Both the position numbers and the translations under genes were made by a program. This document shows, one piece after another, positions 11,466-20,663 of a DNA stretch of 64,000 nt (positions are counted from its first letter, which is position 1; each line of letters begins with the position of its first letter). Origin of the DNA: Sunxiuqinia sp965230765 (GTDB lineage Bacteria > Bacteroidota > Bacteroidia > Bacteroidales > Prolixibacteraceae); contig CBDDLR010000001.1 in the NCBI GenBank assembly GCA_965230765.1, forward strand, positions 1 to 64,000, read 5' to 3'. The notes beneath the pieces are model-generated. The model was not told the DNA's origin, did no database searches, and saw only the letters and a list, made by a program, of their open reading frames with translations.

Positions 11466-12419
11466 TTATTTACTTATCTCATCCAACAACAACTTAATAA
11501 CAGCCTGCGCTGAGTAAAGACGATTTTCAGCTTCAGGAACCACAATGGAGTTTGGGCTGTCGATCACTGAATCGGAAACAACCATATTCCTTCTTACAGG
11601 TAAACAGTGCATAAATTTGGCATTATCTGTCACTGCCATTTGTCGGTCAGAAACGGTCCAATTTCGGTCTTTTGAAAGAACCTTGCCATAATCATTGTAT
11701 GAAGCCCAGCTTTTTGCATAAATAAAATCAGCACCTTCGAAGGCTTTCATCTGATCATATTCCGGCTTTATGTCGCCCATAAACTTCGGTGCTAACTCGT
11801 ATCCTTCAGGATGGGTTACAACCAACTCATAATCCGTTTCGCGCATCCACTCCACAAATGAATTTGGAACGGCTTGAGGCAACGGACGAGGGTGAGGTGC
11901 CCAGGTTAAAACCACCTTAGGTTTTTCCTTGGTTTTATATTCTTCAATTGTTAGGTGATCTGCAAATGATTGCAGCGGATGGCGTGTAGCAGCCTCCATG
12001 CTTACCACAGGAACGCCAGCATAATCAACAAATTGCTGAATGATTTTCTCCTCATAGTCATCTTCTTTGCTTTCGTATTTGGCAAATGAACGAACCCCAA
12101 TAATGTCGCAATAGCGTCCAATTACAGGGACTGCTTCACGGATGTGCTCAGGCTTGTCGCCATCCATTATTACACCAAGCTCTGTTTCAAGTTTCCAGCC
12201 ACCTTCATTTATATCGAAAACGATGACGTTCATTCCTAAATTCAATCCGGCTTTTTGCGTACTTAAACGAGTTCGTAAACTTGAGTTGAAAAACACCAAC
12301 AATAAGGTTTTGTTTTTCCCAAGCGATTGGTATTTATATGGGTCTTGCTTTAACTCTGTTGCTAATTTCAACGCCTCATCCAGGCTGTCTAAATCGTGTA
12401 CGGAAGTGAAATGTTTCAT
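11466..12419 (-). CDS. argF': N-succinylornithine carbamoyltransferase
   Basis: A 317-residue transcarbamylase. It transfers a carbamoyl group from carbamoyl phosphate to N-succinyl-L-ornithine, so that arginine is made through acylated citrulline. The carbamoyl phosphate motif is FFNSSLRTRLSTQK and the substrate motifs are HCLPVRR and TWAPHPRPLPQAVPNS. Residue 90 is Pro, in DGDKPEH. In the literature Pro90 marks the Bacteroides fragilis succinylornithine enzyme, whereas the Xanthomonas acetylornithine enzyme has Glu at the equivalent site. The sequence is close to the B. fragilis enzyme across its length. It sits between proA and argB, and carAB, which makes its co-substrate, lies divergently at the head of the operon. 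Confidence 0.93.
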   Translation of the reverse strand: MKHFTSVHDLDSLDEALKLATELKQDPYKYQSLGKNKTLLLVFFNSSLRTRLSTQKAGLNLGMNVIVFDINEGGWKLETELGVIMDGDKPEHIREAVPVIGRYCDIIGVRSFAKYESKEDDYEEKIIQQFVDYAGVPVVSMEAATRHPLQSFADHLTIEEYKTKEKPKVVLTWAPHPRPLPQAVPNSFVEWMRETDYELVVTHPEGYELAPKFMGDIKPEYDQMKAFEGADFIYAKSWASYNDYGKVLSKDRNWTVSDRQMAVTDNAKFMHCLPVRRNMVVSDSVIDSPNSIVVPEAENRLYSAQAVIKLLLDEISK

Positions 12420-12482
12420 AATATCGTGTTATGCGTTACGTGTTTCGGTTATGTGTTAGGGCGTATTGCAATACGCCCGTTA

Positions 12483-13748
12483 CTATTTAGGACGGATTTG
12501 TCCATTGCCTTCAATGATCCATTTGTAGCTGGTTAGTTCCTCTAGTGCCATTGGCCCTCGCGCATGTAGTTTTTGGGTTGAGATGCCAATTTCTGCTCCA
12601 AGCCCAAATTGAGCACCATCAGTAAAAGCTGTTGACACGTTGCAATACACCGAAGAAGCATCGACCAATTTGCGGAAAAGTTCCAGCCGTTCTTTATTTT
12701 CAGAAATGATTGACTCACTATGCTTTGAGCTGTATTGAGCAATATGATCCAATGCGGTATCAAAATCAGAAACCGTTTTAACAGACATTTTGTATCCCAA
12801 AAATTCTGTTCCAAATGACTCTTCGGTGGCTTTTTCAAGCAGTTCAGCAGGGTAGTTTCCATTCAAGGCTGAATAGGCTTTTTCATCGGCATAAACCACC
12901 ACGTCACTTTTTGGCAAATCCAGGCAAATTGCTGGCAAGTCAACCAAACGGCTTTCATGAATAACCAAACAATCAAGCGCATTACAAACGCTTGGGCGGC
13001 GTGTTTTGGCATTGTTCACAATGGCTTGCCCTTTTGTCGTATCGCCAAACTCATCAAAGTAAGTGTGACAAATTCCCGCCCCGGTTTCAATTACCGGAAT
13101 AGTTGCATTCTCACGGACAAAATTGATCAGGTTTTGCGAACCTCTTGGAATAATTAAATCCACGAAACCATGGGCGTTTAGAATCTCTGCAGTTGCTGCC
13201 CGATCAGTAGGAAGTAAGGTAAGAATATTGGTATCAACACCATGTTTTTCCAACACAGAATGAATAACTTTTACGATAGCTGTATTCGAATCAATGGCAT
13301 CACTTCCACCCTTAAGCACACAAGCATTTCCTGATTTCAGGCAAAGCGAAAACACATCGAAGGTAACATTTGGACGTGCTTCGTAAATAATCCCAATGAC
13401 CCCAAAAGCCACAGCAACGCGTTTAATTTTCAACCCATTTGGGCGTTCAGTTTCGCTCAACACCTTGCCAATTGGCGATGGTAATGTTGCAATATTCTGA
13501 ATATCAGAGGCAATATCTTTAATCCTTTCCAGAGTTAATTTCAGACGGTCAAACTTTGGATCATCAACATCCATTCGCGCCAAATCTTTTTCATTTTCAG
13601 CAAGAATAGCACTCGTATTCTGAATGGCTGCTTCAGCAACATCATTCAATATTTCATTGATTTTGTCAACCTCCAGCAAGCTCAATTTTCGGCTTGCTTT
13701 TAATGTAAGTCCAAGTTGTTTTTTTACATCCATAATTAGCTCAATCAT
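12483..13748 (-). CDS. proA: Glutamate-5-semialdehyde dehydrogenase (gamma-glutamyl phosphate reductase)
   Basis: A 421-residue NADPH enzyme that reduces gamma-glutamyl phosphate to glutamate semialdehyde, second step of proline synthesis. Landmarks are IGIIYEARPNVT, CVLKGGSDAIDSN, and RRPSVCNALDCLVI with the catalytic Cys. Start at 13748 or the internal ATG at 13733 (MDVKKQLG) are both possible. It follows proB after a gap of 158 bases that contains a GC-rich hairpin, which is the longest break in the proline part of the operon. Confidence 0.95.
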   Translation of the reverse strand: MIELIMDVKKQLGLTLKASRKLSLLEVDKINEILNDVAEAAIQNTSAILAENEKDLARMDVDDPKFDRLKLTLERIKDIASDIQNIATLPSPIGKVLSETERPNGLKIKRVAVAFGVIGIIYEARPNVTFDVFSLCLKSGNACVLKGGSDAIDSNTAIVKVIHSVLEKHGVDTNILTLLPTDRAATAEILNAHGFVDLIIPRGSQNLINFVRENATIPVIETGAGICHTYFDEFGDTTKGQAIVNNAKTRRPSVCNALDCLVIHESRLVDLPAICLDLPKSDVVVYADEKAYSALNGNYPAELLEKATEESFGTEFLGYKMSVKTVSDFDTALDHIAQYSSKHSESIISENKERLELFRKLVDASSVYCNVSTAFTDGAQFGLGAEIGISTQKLHARGPMALEELTSYKWIIEGNGQIRPK

Positions 13749-13791
13749 TTTTCTTCCTTTTACGCTCAGAAAGAATACCTATAAGTTAAAA

Positions 13792-13819
13792 GTCCCCTTC
13801 CCTGGGGGAGGAAGGGGAC
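13792..13819. repeat. GC-rich hairpin in the proB-proA gap
   Basis: GTCCCCTTCC and GGAAGGGGAC form a 10-bp perfect stem around CTGGGGGA. There is no T run beside it. It resembles dispersed CCCCTT-rich hairpins of Bacteroidota intergenic regions. It may stabilise or separate the proA mRNA. Confidence 0.6.
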
Positions 13820-13906
13820 AGCTCAGAATTTTAAGAAATTTGTTGATGCCAACAAATAAAGGGGATCATAAGAAAAGGGTATAATTATGAATCCTGAGCC
13901 AATATT

Positions 13907-14998
13907 TTAATCTTCAATTAAATACAAATAATCGTAATGAACGATTGGCTTTTGCTTTTCACTTTCGTGTTGCTTTTTTGCCTGATCAGAACTATACTGG
14001 GCCTTGCCCCACCCGACAACCAATCCGGCTTCGTCCACAATTTTTACAATGTCGCCACGTTTAAATGTTCCCAGCACAGAAATAACTCCAATGGGCAACA
14101 AACTGATTGCTTTTGGTGAATACAAGGCAGCTTTTGCTCCCTGATTAATGATGAGTTCACCTTTTGCAAAGCTCTCTGAATAAGCAATCCATTTTTTCAC
14201 ATTCGATGATTTTTTTTCATCTGGGATGAACACCGTATGATCCAATTGCTTTTCGCTATCCAGAATATCTATTAGCACGTTATCTTTTAAGCCGTTTGAA
14301 ATGTGTACCGAGATACCTTCTTTGGCCACTTTCCGCGCAATATTACTCTTGGTGAACATGCCTCCCCGGCCAAAGTTGGATTTCTGTATGGAAATATGAT
14401 CCATCCACTTTTTGTTACCAGTCTGGATTTCACTAATAATGCTGGATGTTTCTTCCTTTGGGTCACCATCGTAAATCCCATCAATGTTGCTCAATATCAC
14501 CAAGGCTTCCGAGCCTTGCATGGTTGCAATTAAACCTGATAATTCATCATTATCGGTAAACATCAACTCTGTTACTGAGATGGTGTCATTCTCGTTAACG
14601 ATTGGCACCACTCGGTTTTGCAGCAAAGTCGTGAAGCAATTCTTCATGTTCAGGTAATGGTTTCTTTCACCAAAATTATCTTTGGTAGTCAACACCTGTG
14701 CACATGGTATTCCATGCTCTTTGAATAAATCCGAATACCGGTTAATTAGTTTCACCTGCCCCACTGCAGACCATAACTGACGCTTTGAGACCGGGTCAAG
14801 CTTTTTGTCCAGGCTCACTTCGCTTCGTCCGGCAGCAACAGCACCAGATGAAACCAGAATAACTTCTACACCTTGCTTGTGAAGCACTGCTATCTGATCT
14901 ACCAGATGCGCTATCCGCGCAACATTCAATGTACCGTCAGACTTTGTTAGAACGTTACTACCTACCTTTACGGTAATCTTATTGTAGTTTAATTTCAT
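13907..14998 (-). CDS. proB: Glutamate 5-kinase
   Basis: About 363 residues. It phosphorylates the gamma carboxyl of glutamate, first step of proline synthesis. The N-terminal amino-acid-kinase domain has ITVKVGSNVLTK, VILVSSGAVAAG, and VPIVNENDTIS. A C-terminal PUA-like domain follows (GTFKRGDIVKIVD region). I chose the ATG at 14998, ten bases after the end of proC; an upstream TTG at 15037 would overlap proC. It is co-transcribed with proC and proA. Confidence 0.95.
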   Translation of the reverse strand: MKLNYNKITVKVGSNVLTKSDGTLNVARIAHLVDQIAVLHKQGVEVILVSSGAVAAGRSEVSLDKKLDPVSKRQLWSAVGQVKLINRYSDLFKEHGIPCAQVLTTKDNFGERNHYLNMKNCFTTLLQNRVVPIVNENDTISVTELMFTDNDELSGLIATMQGSEALVILSNIDGIYDGDPKEETSSIISEIQTGNKKWMDHISIQKSNFGRGGMFTKSNIARKVAKEGISVHISNGLKDNVLIDILDSEKQLDHTVFIPDEKKSSNVKKWIAYSESFAKGELIINQGAKAALYSPKAISLLPIGVISVLGTFKRGDIVKIVDEAGLVVGWGKAQYSSDQAKKQHESEKQKPIVHYDYLYLIED

Positions 14999-15008
14999 TT
15001 GCTTCAAT

Positions 15009-15803
15009 CTATTGCTCAATTTTGTTGAATGAAGCAATTAATCCCTGGATCAACGAAGAACTAAACCCTTTGTGTTCCATTTCATTGATCCCGGTTATGG
15101 TTACCCCTCGCGGGGTTGTCACTTTATCAATCTCCCTTTCAGGATGATTCCCGGTGTCCATGATCAGTTTAACTGCACCCTTCACTGTTTGGGCGGTAAT
15201 AAACTGAGCCACTTCAGCTCCAAATCCCATTTCCACCCCGCCCTGCATAGCTGCACGAACATAACGTAATGCATACGCCGTTCCACACGAAGCCAGTACA
15301 GTGGCCGCTGCCATCAACTCTTCCTGAATGACGACAGTTTTTCCAAGCTGATCGAACATGTGCTGCACAATATCCAACTCTTTAGAAGAATTACCGTTGG
15401 AAGAAATACAGGTCATCGATTCTTGGATGGATATCGCTGTATTGGGCATCACCCTGAATATTGGTATTTCAACTCCAACTAACTCTTTTAAGTCATTAAG
15501 GCTAACACCAGCAACAATAGATATCAATATTTTATCTGAACTTAATTCAGGTTTTATTTGATTGATTACATTTTCAACATGATAGGGTTTAACGGCAAGA
15601 ATAATTAATTCTGCACCCTTAACAGCCTGTAGGTTGTCTTTAGAAGCATTCACCCCTTCTGCAAGCATTTTATCGATTGATTTCTGCTTGGGATCAGCAA
15701 TTGAAATGCCTGAAGCTTCAATATAACCTGACTTAAGCAATCCCCTAACAATTGCTCCGCCCATGTTTCCTGCACCAATAATACCAACCTTTTCAAGTTT
15801 CAT
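15009..15803 (-). CDS. proC: Pyrroline-5-carboxylate reductase
   Basis: About 264 residues. It reduces pyrroline-5-carboxylate to proline with NAD(P)H. The Rossmann start VGIIGAGNMGGAIVRG is followed by LILAVKPYHVENV and the C-terminal VTTPRGVTITGINEME signature. ATG at 15803 (MKLEKVG) is preferred over an upstream TTG. It lies 17 bases after argD, which ties the proline and arginine genes into one transcript. Confidence 0.95.
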   Translation of the reverse strand: MKLEKVGIIGAGNMGGAIVRGLLKSGYIEASGISIADPKQKSIDKMLAEGVNASKDNLQAVKGAELIILAVKPYHVENVINQIKPELSSDKILISIVAGVSLNDLKELVGVEIPIFRVMPNTAISIQESMTCISSNGNSSKELDIVQHMFDQLGKTVVIQEELMAAATVLASCGTAYALRYVRAAMQGGVEMGFGAEVAQFITAQTVKGAVKLIMDTGNHPEREIDKVTTPRGVTITGINEMEHKGFSSSLIQGLIASFNKIEQ

Positions 15804-15820
15804 TTTGTCAATTTTTAAAT

Positions 15821-16966
15821 TCAAACCGCTTTTACGGCTGTTTCACTCAATACCTTTTTAAATTTTTCAAGAAAGAAATCAGCTTGATTTTTAGTCAAAC
15901 TTAGAGGAGGAAGCAAGCGGATCACATTCGTTCCAGATACTCCCGTAAAAATTTTCTCTTCAAAAAGAAGTTTGGTCCTAATTTCCTTGATAGGCTGGTC
16001 AAATTCCAGTCCTATCATCAAGCCTTTTCCTCGTATTTCTTTTATTTCTTCAAAGGCAGATAGTTTTTCAATCAAATAATTACCAACAAGTTCGGCGTTC
16101 TCAACAAGTTTTTCACTTTCCATAATTTCCAACACGGCCAAGCTTGCAGCACAAGCCAGGTAGTTTCCACCGAAAGTGGTCCCCAACATTCCATACCATG
16201 CTTCCAATCCAGGTGAAATAATTACACCTCCAACAGGAAAACCATTCCCCATTCCTTTGGCCACTGTAATTACATCGGGTTTGACATTAGTGTACTGAAA
16301 AGCAAAAAACTTTCCGCTACGTCCATAACCAGATTGGATTTCATCCAATATTAAAATGGTGCCATGTTTTTTACAAAGCAATTCAAGCTCTTCCAAAAAA
16401 GAAGCATCAGGAACATGAATTCCACCAATCCCTTGAATTCCCTCAACAATCACTGCCGCAACATCTTCAGCCTTTAAGTGTAGCTCAACTTGTACAATAT
16501 CGTTGAAAGGCAGTATGATTGCATTTGGGTTTTCATTTATCGGGGCTATAATTTTAGGATTATCAGTAACAGAAACAACCGCCGACGTTCTCCCATGAAA
16601 TCCTTTTTTAAAACTGATTACTTTTTTTCTTCCTGTTGTGAATGAAGACAGTTTTAATGCATTCTCATTGGCTTCTGCACCTGAATTACACAAGAACAAT
16701 TTGTATTCATCAAAACCAGAAAGTTGCCCCAGTTTATTGGCCAACTCCTTTTGCTGTGGAATTTGTACTGAGTTGGAATAAAAGCCAATTTGCTGAAGCT
16801 GCTGATTTATCCTATCCACATAAACCGGGTGGCTGTGCCCAACAGAAATAACTGCATGCCCACCATATAAATCCAGGTAGCGGTTGCCCATATCATCCCA
16901 AACGTAACAGCCCTTTGCTTTTACAGGAGTGATATCAAATAGCGGATATACATTAAACAGCTCCAT
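15821..16966 (-). CDS. argD: Acetylornithine/succinylornithine aminotransferase
   Basis: A 381-residue class III PLP aminotransferase. It converts N-acylglutamate semialdehyde to N-acylornithine with glutamate as donor. Motifs are LYGGHAVISVGHSHP, FLCNSGAEANENALK, ILDEIQSGYGRSGKFFA, and the PLP lysine in TVAKGMGNGFPVGG. Its start codon overlaps the argC stop (TAATG arrangement), so the two are translationally coupled. Confidence 0.95.
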   Translation of the reverse strand: MELFNVYPLFDITPVKAKGCYVWDDMGNRYLDLYGGHAVISVGHSHPVYVDRINQQLQQIGFYSNSVQIPQQKELANKLGQLSGFDEYKLFLCNSGAEANENALKLSSFTTGRKKVISFKKGFHGRTSAVVSVTDNPKIIAPINENPNAIILPFNDIVQVELHLKAEDVAAVIVEGIQGIGGIHVPDASFLEELELLCKKHGTILILDEIQSGYGRSGKFFAFQYTNVKPDVITVAKGMGNGFPVGGVIISPGLEAWYGMLGTTFGGNYLACAASLAVLEIMESEKLVENAELVGNYLIEKLSAFEEIKEIRGKGLMIGLEFDQPIKEIRTKLLFEEKIFTGVSGTNVIRLLPPLSLTKNQADFFLEKFKKVLSETAVKAV

Positions 16967-17931
16967 TAAAATGATATAGCTTTTAAGTTCAAACCAGATT
17001 TTTCTTCCAGTCCAAACATCAGGTTCATATTTTGTACAGCCTGACCAGAAGCACCTTTTAATAAATTGTCGGTCACGCTCAATATCATCAGCTTATTACC
17101 ATGTTTTTCTAAATGAAGAATGGCCTTATTGCTGTTCACAACTTGTTTCACATCCGGGTTTTCACCAGTCACAAAAACAAAAGGATGCTCGGCATAATAA
17201 TCTTCGTAAAGTTTTATTGCCTCTTCAATGTTTCCATCATACTTCACGTATACCGAAGCAAAAATCCCACGCGTGTGGTTTCCACGAACTGGAATGAAGT
17301 TGATGTCCTCCTCAAAAGAAGGCTGTAATTGCACCAGGCTTTGCCTGATCTCGCCCAGGTGCTGGTGCTGAAAAGCTTTATAAACAGAAACATTGCTGTT
17401 CCGCCAGCTAAAGTGAGATGTACGTGTTGGTGCTTGCCCCGCCCCGGTTGAGCCAGTTATGGCATGCACATGCAACTCATCGAGCAAACCCTCAGCGGCC
17501 AATGGCAACACAGCCAACTGAACCCCGGTTGCAAAGCAGCCTGGGTTCGCAATCCGCTCCGAAGAGCGGATCACTTCCCGATTTAACTCGGGCAAACCAT
17601 AAACAAAGTTGTTTTCTTCAGCCTTCAACCTGTAGTCATGGCTCAAATCAATAATTTTTACTGATTCAGGTATATTGTTATTTTCTACGAACTCTTTCGA
17701 TTTTCCATGTCCCATGCATAGGAAAATGACATCACTTTTTGAAAAATCAGCTTCAGCCACAAAAACGATATTAGTTTCCCCCAGCAAGTCGCGATGAACC
17801 ACACGAAGAGGATTTCCCGCATTGCTGCTACTTTGCACAAATGCGATCTCTGCTTCAGGATGATTCAGCAAAATCCGGATCAATTCACCAGCTGTATAAC
17901 CTGCCCCACCTATGATTCCAACTTGTATCAT
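16966..17931 (-). CDS. argC: N-acetyl/N-succinyl-gamma-glutamyl-phosphate reductase
   Basis: A 321-residue NADPH enzyme for the third step of arginine synthesis. The N-terminal Rossmann motif is VGIIGGAGYTAGELIRIL. The catalytic Cys lies in IANPGCFATGVQLA, and the conserved His lies in RGNHTRGIFASVYV. It starts 13 bases after argG and overlaps argD by one base. It belongs to the shorter, type-1-like ArgC group. Confidence 0.95.
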   Translation of the reverse strand: MIQVGIIGGAGYTAGELIRILLNHPEAEIAFVQSSSNAGNPLRVVHRDLLGETNIVFVAEADFSKSDVIFLCMGHGKSKEFVENNNIPESVKIIDLSHDYRLKAEENNFVYGLPELNREVIRSSERIANPGCFATGVQLAVLPLAAEGLLDELHVHAITGSTGAGQAPTRTSHFSWRNSNVSVYKAFQHQHLGEIRQSLVQLQPSFEEDINFIPVRGNHTRGIFASVYVKYDGNIEEAIKLYEDYYAEHPFVFVTGENPDVKQVVNSNKAILHLEKHGNKLMILSVTDNLLKGASGQAVQNMNLMFGLEEKSGLNLKAISF

Positions 17932-17944
17932 TCTCTTTTTACAA

Positions 17945-19138
17945 TTAAAACTTCTTATTGACTGAGTTATAAACCTTAAGCGATGTGCCTAATATTTTGG
18001 TAAAGCCTTTTACATCGTCAGCTGTCCAGGCTTTATTCATCTCACCATATTCCCCAAAGTCTGACTTCATCAAATCGTATTCAGACTCAATTCCTACCAA
18101 CACATATTGATATGGTTTCAATTTGACAATCACTTTACCCGTGACCGTTTCTTGTGTATTTTCCAGAAACTTTTCAATATCACGCATCACTGGATCAAGG
18201 TAAAGCGCTTCATGCAGGAACATTCCGTACCAATTGGACAATTGTTCCTTCCAGTACATTTGCCATTTGGTAAGCGTGTGTTTTTCCAACATCTGGTGCG
18301 CTTTAATGGTGATCATTGGAGCAGCTGCCTCAAATCCAACACGTCCTTTAATACCAATAATGGTGTCGCCAATGTGCATATCCCTTCCAACAGCATATTC
18401 CGAAGCAATTTCTTCTAAAGCACGTATTGCATCAACAGGGTTATAATATTTATTTCCATCTACACCTTTAAGTTCTCCCTGCACAAAGTCAAGTACAATT
18501 TCTTTTTCTTCCTTTTTACTGAGTGGTGATGGATAAGCATCTTCAGGCAATGTCTGCTCAGAAGTCAGTGTTTCTTTTCCCCCAATACTTGTTCCCCACA
18601 AGCCTTTATTAATGGAATATTCCATTTTTGACCAGTCTGCTTCAACCCCATGCTCTTTCAGGTAATTGATTTCATATTCACGGGTCAACTGAAGGTCACG
18701 TGTCGGGGTTAAAATTTCAATATCGGGAGCAAGCACATCAAAGGTAAGGTCAAAACGAACCTGATCATTTCCTGCACCAGTACTTCCATGAGCAACATAT
18801 TTTGCACCTATTTTTTTGGCATATTCAATAATTGCAATGGCCTGAAAAACACGTTCCGAACTAACTGATATCGGGTATGTATTATTTCTCAGCACATTCC
18901 CAAATACCATGTACCGGATACATTTTTCGTAATAGGTATCGGTCACATCAAGGGTAACATGTTTTGATGATCCCAACTCATAAGCTTTATCCTCAATAAC
19001 ATCAAGTTCTTCTTTTGAAAATCCACCTGTATTGGCGATGGCGGTATAAACTTCCAATCCTTTTTCAACTGAAAGGTATTTGGCACAAAAAGATGTGTCC
19101 AAACCTCCGCTATATGCTAGTACAACTTTTTCACTCAT
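17945..19138 (-). CDS. argG: Argininosuccinate synthase
   Basis: A 397-residue ligase. It joins citrulline and aspartate with ATP to give argininosuccinate. The PP-loop is LAYSGGLDTSFC, and AHGSTGAGNDQVRFD is the citrulline/aspartate-site segment. The C-terminal half is normal. Its partner argH and the deacylase are not in this window. A 167-base gap separates it from the GNAT gene upstream; I see no strong promoter there, so it is probably transcribed from the argR promoter. Confidence 0.96.
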   Translation of the reverse strand: MSEKVVLAYSGGLDTSFCAKYLSVEKGLEVYTAIANTGGFSKEELDVIEDKAYELGSSKHVTLDVTDTYYEKCIRYMVFGNVLRNNTYPISVSSERVFQAIAIIEYAKKIGAKYVAHGSTGAGNDQVRFDLTFDVLAPDIEILTPTRDLQLTREYEINYLKEHGVEADWSKMEYSINKGLWGTSIGGKETLTSEQTLPEDAYPSPLSKKEEKEIVLDFVQGELKGVDGNKYYNPVDAIRALEEIASEYAVGRDMHIGDTIIGIKGRVGFEAAAPMITIKAHQMLEKHTLTKWQMYWKEQLSNWYGMFLHEALYLDPVMRDIEKFLENTQETVTGKVIVKLKPYQYVLVGIESEYDLMKSDFGEYGEMNKAWTADDVKGFTKILGTSLKVYNSVNKKF

Positions 19139-19305
19139 TTTGATCTTTTTTAAAGTGATGACACTAATTCAACTTTTACTGAAAACTTACAACTTTACTA
19201 AACTTATTCCATCCCCCGGCAGTCATGCTGTTTAATAGATCAATCAACTAAGTTCTGCTCATAGCGACTAACCAGTTTTAACTTTCCGGGTTCATTTGAA
19301 GAAAA

Positions 19306-20028
19306 TTATTCCTGAAATGATTGCCGAACAGTGCCATCACTAATATTTTGTTTTAAACGTTTTAACATGTTGAAGGCAGACTCTTTTCCATTGTTGCCAT
19401 TTTTTTGCTTCAATTTTCCAATAAAGTCCTGCAACGAAATTCGTTTTGGTTTCGCTTCTTCCTTTACCTTTTTCTCTTCCCAATCCGGATCAAACAACAT
19501 TCCGGTACACAAACATTTTGTCCTTAATGTTCGCTGAAGTATATCATAATTCACACAACTTTGGCAGCCTTTCCAAAACTCAAGGTCATCAGTTAATTCT
19601 GAGAATGTTACAGGCCGATAGCCCAGTTCATGGTTAATTTTCATTACAGCCAATCCCGTGGTCAATCCAAAAATTTTAGCTTTCGGAAATTTCATCCGTG
19701 AAACTTCAAAAGCCTTCTTTTTGATTTCCCTCGCTAAACCAATTCCACGATATTCGCTAACCACAATTAACCCGGAATTCGCAACAAACCGGTTGTGCCC
19801 CCATGTTTCTATGTAACAAAAACCAACAAACTCCTCACCATCCAATGCAATGATAGCCTTGCCTTCAGTTATTTTACTGGCAATGTATTCATCCGAACGC
19901 CGGGCAATACCTGTCCCCCGCTCTTTCGAAGCATTATCAATGGCATTATTAATCTTACTTACATAGGTTAAGTGACTAACATTTGCCGCCAGCACTGAAA
20001 TATCTTTTATATTTTTTATCACATTCAT
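19306..20028 (-). CDS. GNAT acyltransferase of the arginine operon, probable N-acylglutamate synthase
   Basis: 240 residues. The GNAT core covers about residues 30-150. The acyl-CoA loop is in VVSEYRGIGLAREI, and ITEGKAIIALDGEEFVGFCYIE is the beta2-beta4 part. A cysteine cluster follows at about 160-185 (GCQSCVNYD then TKCLCTG), and the C-terminus is a basic tail of about 50 residues. The operon lacks a classical argA or argJ, and an equivalent GNAT gene sits in the arginine operons of Bacteroides. I recall genetic work that assigns the Bacteroides gene the N-acyl (succinyl) glutamate synthase step. The role here is therefore inference from position and family. The Cys cluster could bind a metal. 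Confidence 0.75.
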   Translation of the reverse strand: MNVIKNIKDISVLAANVSHLTYVSKINNAIDNASKERGTGIARRSDEYIASKITEGKAIIALDGEEFVGFCYIETWGHNRFVANSGLIVVSEYRGIGLAREIKKKAFEVSRMKFPKAKIFGLTTGLAVMKINHELGYRPVTFSELTDDLEFWKGCQSCVNYDILQRTLRTKCLCTGMLFDPDWEEKKVKEEAKPKRISLQDFIGKLKQKNGNNGKESAFNMLKRLKQNISDGTVRQSFQE

Positions 20029-20033
20029 CCTAA

Positions 20034-20516
20034 CTATCCCAATTTATCTTCCAACTTTGGCATTACCAATATCAGGCTGTTTATCAAATCGCTTGGTGAA
20101 ACACCATCCCGCATTACTAACAAAATGGTATCATCTCCAGCTATTGAACCCAATATTTCATACGGATCGGCATTATCCAGAACAGCTGCAATACTACTTG
20201 CATATCCAGGGCGTGTTCTTAACACAGCCAAATTTCCTGAAAACTGAATATCCCTAAATCCGTCAGCCAAAAAACTCACCCTGGTATTTTCATACTGAGG
20301 CTCAACATTTACCCCTTCCGGGATAACATATACATATCCTTTATCCTGGCTGGGCACTTTGGCTACTTTCAAAATCTTCAAATCGCGCGACAAGGTAGCC
20401 TGCGTAAGATCAAATCCTTTCTCATGCAAAACACTTAAAAGTTCATCCTGACTTTTAATCTCATTTTCAGATATGATCTCCTTTATAGCCAATTGCCTTT
20501 TCGTACGATTCTTCAT
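20034..20516 (-). CDS. argR: Arginine repressor
   Basis: 160 residues. The N-terminal winged helix spans about 1-70 (RQLAIKEIISENEIKSQDEL, then DLTQATLSRDLK, the recognition helix). The C-terminal oligomerisation and arginine-binding domain includes GDDTILLVMRDG. It is the first gene of the operon and 5 bases ahead of the GNAT gene. Two ARG-box-like palindromes lie directly upstream, so it most likely represses its own operon, and perhaps carA, when arginine is plentiful. Confidence 0.95.
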   Translation of the reverse strand: MKNRTKRQLAIKEIISENEIKSQDELLSVLHEKGFDLTQATLSRDLKILKVAKVPSQDKGYVYVIPEGVNVEPQYENTRVSFLADGFRDIQFSGNLAVLRTRPGYASSIAAVLDNADPYEILGSIAGDDTILLVMRDGVSPSDLINSLILVMPKLEDKLG

Positions 20517-20520
20517 ATTT

Positions 20521-20573
20521 TGTATAAATATTCAATTACTTTGCAAATTTATTCATTTTTTGCGCAAAACAAA
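20521..20573 (-). promoter_or_regulatory. arg operon promoter with two ARG boxes
   Basis: Two 14-base ARG-box-like sites, TGTATAAATATTCA (20521-20534) and TGCAAATTTATTCA (20542-20555), resemble the TGAATAAATATTCA-type operator. Their centres are 21 bases apart, two helical turns. On the minus strand the promoter reads TTTG (20570-20573), 18 bases, TAAATTTG (20544-20551). The second box covers the -7 element, so bound ArgR would block RNA polymerase. Confidence 0.7.
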
Positions 20574-20594
20574 GTTTTATTTCAGAATATTTTA

Positions 20595-20602
20595 TATTTT
20601 TG
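20595..20602 (+). promoter_or_regulatory. carA promoter, -7 element
   Basis: TATTTTTG fits TAnnTTTG. No clear TTG is seen at the ideal distance upstream, so the -33 part is weak. It would give a leader of about 155 nt that contains the small ORF and terminator described next. Confidence 0.5.
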
Positions 20603-20663
20603 TTGCGGATTTAAGATTTATCCAACATTAGAAAATTTATTTGTTGCTAGTAAGCAAGATATA

